NCBI GenBank assembly: GCA_023391695.1
Contig: JAEWAK010000074.1
Coordinates: 36,987 to 100,986 of the forward strand
Length of the DNA stretch: 64,000 nt
Source: Bacillota bacterium
Lineage (GTDB): Bacteria; Bacillota; Clostridia; Lachnospirales; Lachnospiraceae
Direction: 5' to 3'
The notes below the pieces were generated by a model. It did no database searches. It worked only from the letters and a program-made list of their open reading frames with translations, and was not told the DNA's origin. Position numbers and translations under genes: made by a program. Of this stretch, positions 60,863 through 64,000 are shown piece after piece (the first letter of the stretch is position 1; each line of letters opens with the position of its first letter).

Positions 60863-62557
60863 TTATTTCATTTTTTCCTGCACCATGTTTATTACATTAA
60901 TACTGTACTGTGTCTGGTCTTCACTATTATTCAAAGCAACCGCTTCTTCTTCCGAAATATTAAATTGCTTTTTTAATTCATCCAGAATTTGATTCCTCAC
61001 ATGATTCATATCTTCTTTTATTCCAAGATCAGCTGCACGTTTAATATACTTATCATAGCGTTCAATTCCTTTTAGTAAAGAATCCAAAGCTTCAGGGTAC
61101 TTTTTGATTTCCATATAGTTATTATAGGAATTCAGTTCCTTATTCACAAACATAACAGTCATGATTTTCTCATAGGTTTTGGAATCATTTTTCCTGATAT
61201 CAAGACCATATACCTGTTTATAGGCTTCCGTATAACGCTGCCTGTTAAAATTCAGATTCGCATTCTTTATACTCAGTGAGTATGAATAAAGGTTTGTACC
61301 TAAAATAACAAAACCGCCGATTAATATGAAAAAGGTCATTACAAATATTATGGCTAATTTATTGATTTTTACATTATCGTCACTATCCTCAATTGCTTGG
61401 GCAATTTGAGCAGTTGATTCTTTTTTTACTTTCCTGGCAGGTTTCTTTTTAACCGCTTTGCTCGCCTTGGCTTTTGGTTTGGCTTTCTTCCCCTTTACCT
61501 TTTCGCTTTCTTCACCGCTGCTGTTTTTAACCGGAGCGCTTTTTACTTTGCTCTTTTTTTCTTTTTTGGGTTTCTTCTTTTCTTCCGTATTTATTTTTGC
61601 TTCTTTTTTCTTTTCAGCTTTTTTATCCGCTTTTGATGCCGCCTTGGTCTTTACGGTATCATCCTGGTTCTCTTCTTTTTTCCCGAAGATTTTCTGCCAA
61701 AATCCTTTCTTTTTGCCTTTATTGCTTTCATCATTATCCCTGCCTGAATTCTCAGGAACAACCGGATTTACATTTTCTAAATTGATTTTTTCTTTATCCT
61801 CCAGGGTATCCACTGCACTTAATACATCGGAGAATATCCCGCCAACGTCACTGGCACCACTTGGTTTTTCAATTTCTTTCAGCAAATCTTCTTCAAAATT
61901 ATTGAGTTCTTCCGCAGTTAAATCTTCAATTGGCAGATCTGCAATAGACAGAATATCTTCTTCCATATGTTGTACTTCCACTTCAGAATCCGTCATATCC
62001 TCATTTTTAGCAATATCCGGAGTTACTTCTGAATTTTTACCTGAATTCGCTTCATCCTGAGCAGATATCATATCCAATAAAGCTAATAAATCTTCATCCG
62101 TATCTTCCATTTCTGACGTTTCATTCTCATTGTCATAATAGGAATCCATTGCATCAATATCTGAATTGCCTTCGTTTTTACCATCTTCAGAATAATCATC
62201 CAGAAAAGATAAAATATCTTCATCCGTACTATTATTTAATTCTTTTTCTTTATTATTTTCTTCTCTCAAATTTTTCTCATCCTGTTTCGTAATATTTTGT
62301 GCTAAATTTCTATTTAATAAATCTTTATCCTTATTGTCCGATAAAGTTTTATTACTACTCGTATTCGCAAAATCAGAACTCTTATCTGGCAATGCTTTCT
62401 TTCTGTTAAACAGCCGGCTGTTATGAGTGTTGACGACGGACTTTAATAGGTTATCTAAATAGGATTCCTCTATTTTGGCTCTGTTGTTTTCAAAACACTT
62501 TCTACAATATTCCTCTCCATCCGGAATATGTGTTTTGCACAATCTGCATTCTGCCAT
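60863..62557 (-). CDS. Zinc-ribbon, low-complexity membrane protein of unknown function
   Basis: A 564-aa protein. Residues 1-20 are a zinc ribbon (CRLCKTHIPDGEEYCRKC, two CxxC pairs). Residues 60-290 are acidic and repetitive (Asp/Glu/Asn/Ser), and 300-395 are a highly basic Lys/Ala stretch (KKKPKKEKKSKVKS). A single membrane helix lies at about 405-430 (LAIIFVMTFFILIGGFVILG). The C-terminal 135 residues look like a helical repeat domain (YNNYMEIKKYPEALDSLLKGIERY, TPR-like) outside the cell. The start follows AAGGAG at ten bases. Function unknown; it lies 127 bp from cheV in the same direction. Frequent homologues in Lachnospiraceae, from memory. Confidence 0.75.
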   Translation of the reverse strand: MAECRLCKTHIPDGEEYCRKCFENNRAKIEESYLDNLLKSVVNTHNSRLFNRKKALPDKSSDFANTSSNKTLSDNKDKDLLNRNLAQNITKQDEKNLREENNKEKELNNSTDEDILSFLDDYSEDGKNEGNSDIDAMDSYYDNENETSEMEDTDEDLLALLDMISAQDEANSGKNSEVTPDIAKNEDMTDSEVEVQHMEEDILSIADLPIEDLTAEELNNFEEDLLKEIEKPSGASDVGGIFSDVLSAVDTLEDKEKINLENVNPVVPENSGRDNDESNKGKKKGFWQKIFGKKEENQDDTVKTKAASKADKKAEKKKEAKINTEEKKKPKKEKKSKVKSAPVKNSSGEESEKVKGKKAKPKAKASKAVKKKPARKVKKESTAQIAQAIEDSDDNVKINKLAIIFVMTFFILIGGFVILGTNLYSYSLSIKNANLNFNRQRYTEAYKQVYGLDIRKNDSKTYEKIMTVMFVNKELNSYNNYMEIKKYPEALDSLLKGIERYDKYIKRAADLGIKEDMNHVRNQILDELKKQFNISEEEAVALNNSEDQTQYSINVINMVQEKMK

Positions 62558-62689
62558 CCGCATCTCACTCCTTACATATCAATAATTGCTATTTTATATT
62601 ATTCTGTAAACAAAAGCAAGCGGATCATCAAGTTAGTTTTTCTCAAATAGTAGAAAATTCTCTTAAATAGGAAAAGAATGAAGAACAAA

Positions 62690-63580
62690 TTATTGCAAAA
62701 GCAACTCATCAATTACTTCCACCAGGGAACCTATTTCCGGTTTTGTAATCTGTGCATTGGCTCCGACCGATTCTCCCTTTTTCTTCATCTCATCATTAAT
62801 CAGGGAAGAAAATATGATTACCGGTATATATTTTGTATCCGGGTCCGTTTTTATTAATTTTGTCAGGTGATGTCCATCCATCTGCGGCATCTCAAGATCT
62901 GTAATAATGCATTTAACACTTTGTTTTACCACTTTATCTCTTTTATATTCCTGAAGTTTACTCCATGCCTCTGACCCATTAACAGTGGCAGTAAGATTGG
63001 TATAACCTGCTTTGGCCAAACATTCCTGAATTAATTTACTAAGTAATGGAGAATCTTCCGCAATTAAAATCGGAGCTTCATTCCGGTTTCTGACTCCCAA
63101 ATGACTTATATCCGATAATTTTAAACCGGTCTCAGGACTAATATCGGTTATAATCTTTTCAAAATCAAGTATTATAATGAGTTTTTCTTCAATTTTAATA
63201 ATTCCGGTTGCTATGGTGTTAATTGTTTCATCCGGTTTGCTAATATCTTCCCAGGATATACGGTGAATCCCCACCACTCCATGAACATGAAAAGCCACGT
63301 TCAATTTATTAAAATTTGTTATAATATTCATGTGAGCCGTTTTATCTTCCTGATCCGGTATGCTTAAACTTTTAGCCAGGTTAATTACCGTAATTATAAT
63401 ATCTCTTGGCATGAATATACCTTCAATACTTGGTTGGGCATTGGGTATGGGCGTCGGTGTCTGATATGGTAATATTTCTCTGATCTTTGCCACATTAATC
63501 CCATAATAGTTATCTCCGACTTTAAATTCCAGTATTTCTAATTCATTCGTTCCACTTTCCAGCAATACTCCATTATCCAT
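62690..63580 (-). CDS. cheV: Chemotaxis coupling protein CheV
   Basis: A 296-aa protein with an N-terminal CheW domain (NELEILEFKVGDNYYGINVAKIREIL, PNAQPSIEGIFMPRDIIITVINL, VGIHRISWEDI) and a C-terminal receiver domain (ILIAEDSPLLSKLIQECL; phospho-Asp in CIITDLEMPQMDGHHLT; Lys in QITKPEIGSLVEV). CheV links receptors to CheA and adapts through phosphorylation. GGAGG lies eight bases before the ATG. No other chemotaxis or flagellar genes are in the window. Length is normal. Confidence 0.96.
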   Translation of the reverse strand: MDNGVLLESGTNELEILEFKVGDNYYGINVAKIREILPYQTPTPIPNAQPSIEGIFMPRDIIITVINLAKSLSIPDQEDKTAHMNIITNFNKLNVAFHVHGVVGIHRISWEDISKPDETINTIATGIIKIEEKLIIILDFEKIITDISPETGLKLSDISHLGVRNRNEAPILIAEDSPLLSKLIQECLAKAGYTNLTATVNGSEAWSKLQEYKRDKVVKQSVKCIITDLEMPQMDGHHLTKLIKTDPDTKYIPVIIFSSLINDEMKKKGESVGANAQITKPEIGSLVEVIDELLLQ

Positions 63581-63699
63581 GGTCTTATCCTCCGTTATGC
63601 AAAGATTCTTTTCTTTTTATAAATAATTATTTATTATTCATATTATATTATATATTTCTACAAATTTCAAACTTATTATGGAAATTTCAGCAACAAAAA

Positions 63700-63736
63700 A
63701 GACCTGAAAATTCTAATATTTAGAAATTTTAGGTCT
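63700..63736 (-). terminator. Terminator of the rRNA operon
   Basis: AGACCTGAAAATTCTA (63700-63715) pairs with TAGAAATTTTAGGTCT (63721-63736), with one mismatch. On the minus strand it is followed by TTTTTTGTTG. It lies 168 bp past the end of 23S rRNA and before cheV, so it fits the end of the rRNA transcript. Confidence 0.8.
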
Positions 63737-63903
63737 ATATTACTACTATAATAAAACTAAGCCTAACCCCACCTCAAAGGTGGAAGTTAGACTTACTTAA
63801 TCGGTTAACCGAATTTTAATTTCTTGACTTACACATTGAATCTCATCCGATAAATTTGAACAAATACCCTATAGAAAAATCTTAATTAAAATTTTCCTAC
63901 TTT

Positions 63904-64000
63904 TGGTCAAGCCCTCGACCTATTAGTATTGGTCAGCTCCACACATTACTGTGCTTCCACCTCCAACCTATCCACCTTGTCGTCTTCAAGGGGTCTTACT
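63904..64000 (-). rRNA. 23S ribosomal RNA, 3' end (partial)
   Basis: The minus strand reads AGTAAGACCCCTTGAAGACG, then ...GGTGGAAGCACAGTAATGTG, GAGCTGACCAATACTAATAGGTCGAGG and GCTTGACC, the conserved end of bacterial 23S rRNA. The gene continues beyond the window. The 3' boundary is set near the GGTC complement of the 5'/3' terminal helix and is approximate. No 5S rRNA or tRNA follows before the terminator. Confidence 0.95.

Noticed and set aside
1..64000. CRISPR arrays, tRNA genes, complete IS elements or prophage
   Set aside because: Looked for spaced direct repeats, tRNA-like T-loops with CCA ends and transposase/integrase motifs; none were seen by eye.

Overview
The window is low-GC chromosomal DNA from an endospore-forming, anaerobic Firmicute, most likely a Lachnospiraceae-type Clostridium (inference). 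The reasons are sporulation genes (an alpha/beta SASP, ylbJ/spoVV, gerW/ytfJ), an ackA-pta acetate pathway, a clostridial-type agr quorum-sensing locus, plant-polymer genes (a YoaJ-like expansin, GH125) and strong AAGGAGG-type ribosome binding sites. Most genes lie on the minus strand. No CRISPR array, tRNA gene, complete insertion sequence or prophage was seen.

Layout. 1-8.1 kb: a partial U32 peptidase, zapA, ruvBA, an unusual in-frame fusion of a CmpB-like membrane protein to cardiolipin synthase, and the yprB nuclease. 8.2-10.8 kb: a small accessory patch with a Ser/Gly-rich peptide, two tiny ORFs under an operator-bearing promoter, a divergent HTH regulator, a frameshifted GIY-YIG nuclease remnant and a tandemly duplicated Uma2 gene. 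10.8-26.4 kb: a region that resembles the Bacillus ylbH-ylbN/rpmF block (rpmF, yceD, tmcAL, ylbJ, coaD, rsmD). It is interrupted by ackA-pta, an HD-GYP-like protein, a complete agr system (agrA, agrC, agrB and a 48-aa agrD) and pepF. 26.5-32.7 kb: a cell-surface glycan operon (glf, GT2, DUF2298) with a structured leader, then a CbbX-like AAA+ ATPase. 32.9-38.3 kb: recG, a fakA/yloV-like gene, asp23/yloU and rpmB, as in Bacillus. 38.4-47.4 kb: gerW-DUF2953, unknown genes, two ABC-2 permeases, a rhomboid-like protein, CorA and a LysM protein. 48-58.3 kb: a 1414-aa dehydratase-activase-like protein, a glycosidase remnant, the expansin, T-box-controlled tyrS, GH125 and a GntR/LacI hybrid regulator. 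58.5-64 kb: ung, hisH-hisF, a zinc-ribbon membrane protein, cheV, and the 3' end of a 23S rRNA gene running out of the window.

Most notable points. The agr locus has a small autoinducer-precursor gene, and two of its promoters carry matching direct repeats 34-35 bp upstream of the -10 box. The same core motif with the same spacing occurs before the asp23-fakA promoter, which suggests a wider quorum-sensing regulon. The cardiolipin synthase fusion keeps a strong internal ribosome binding site and has an atypical second HKD motif. Several repeat families occur between genes: one swaps hairpin sequences while keeping structure, and another places a ribosome binding site immediately before unrelated genes.
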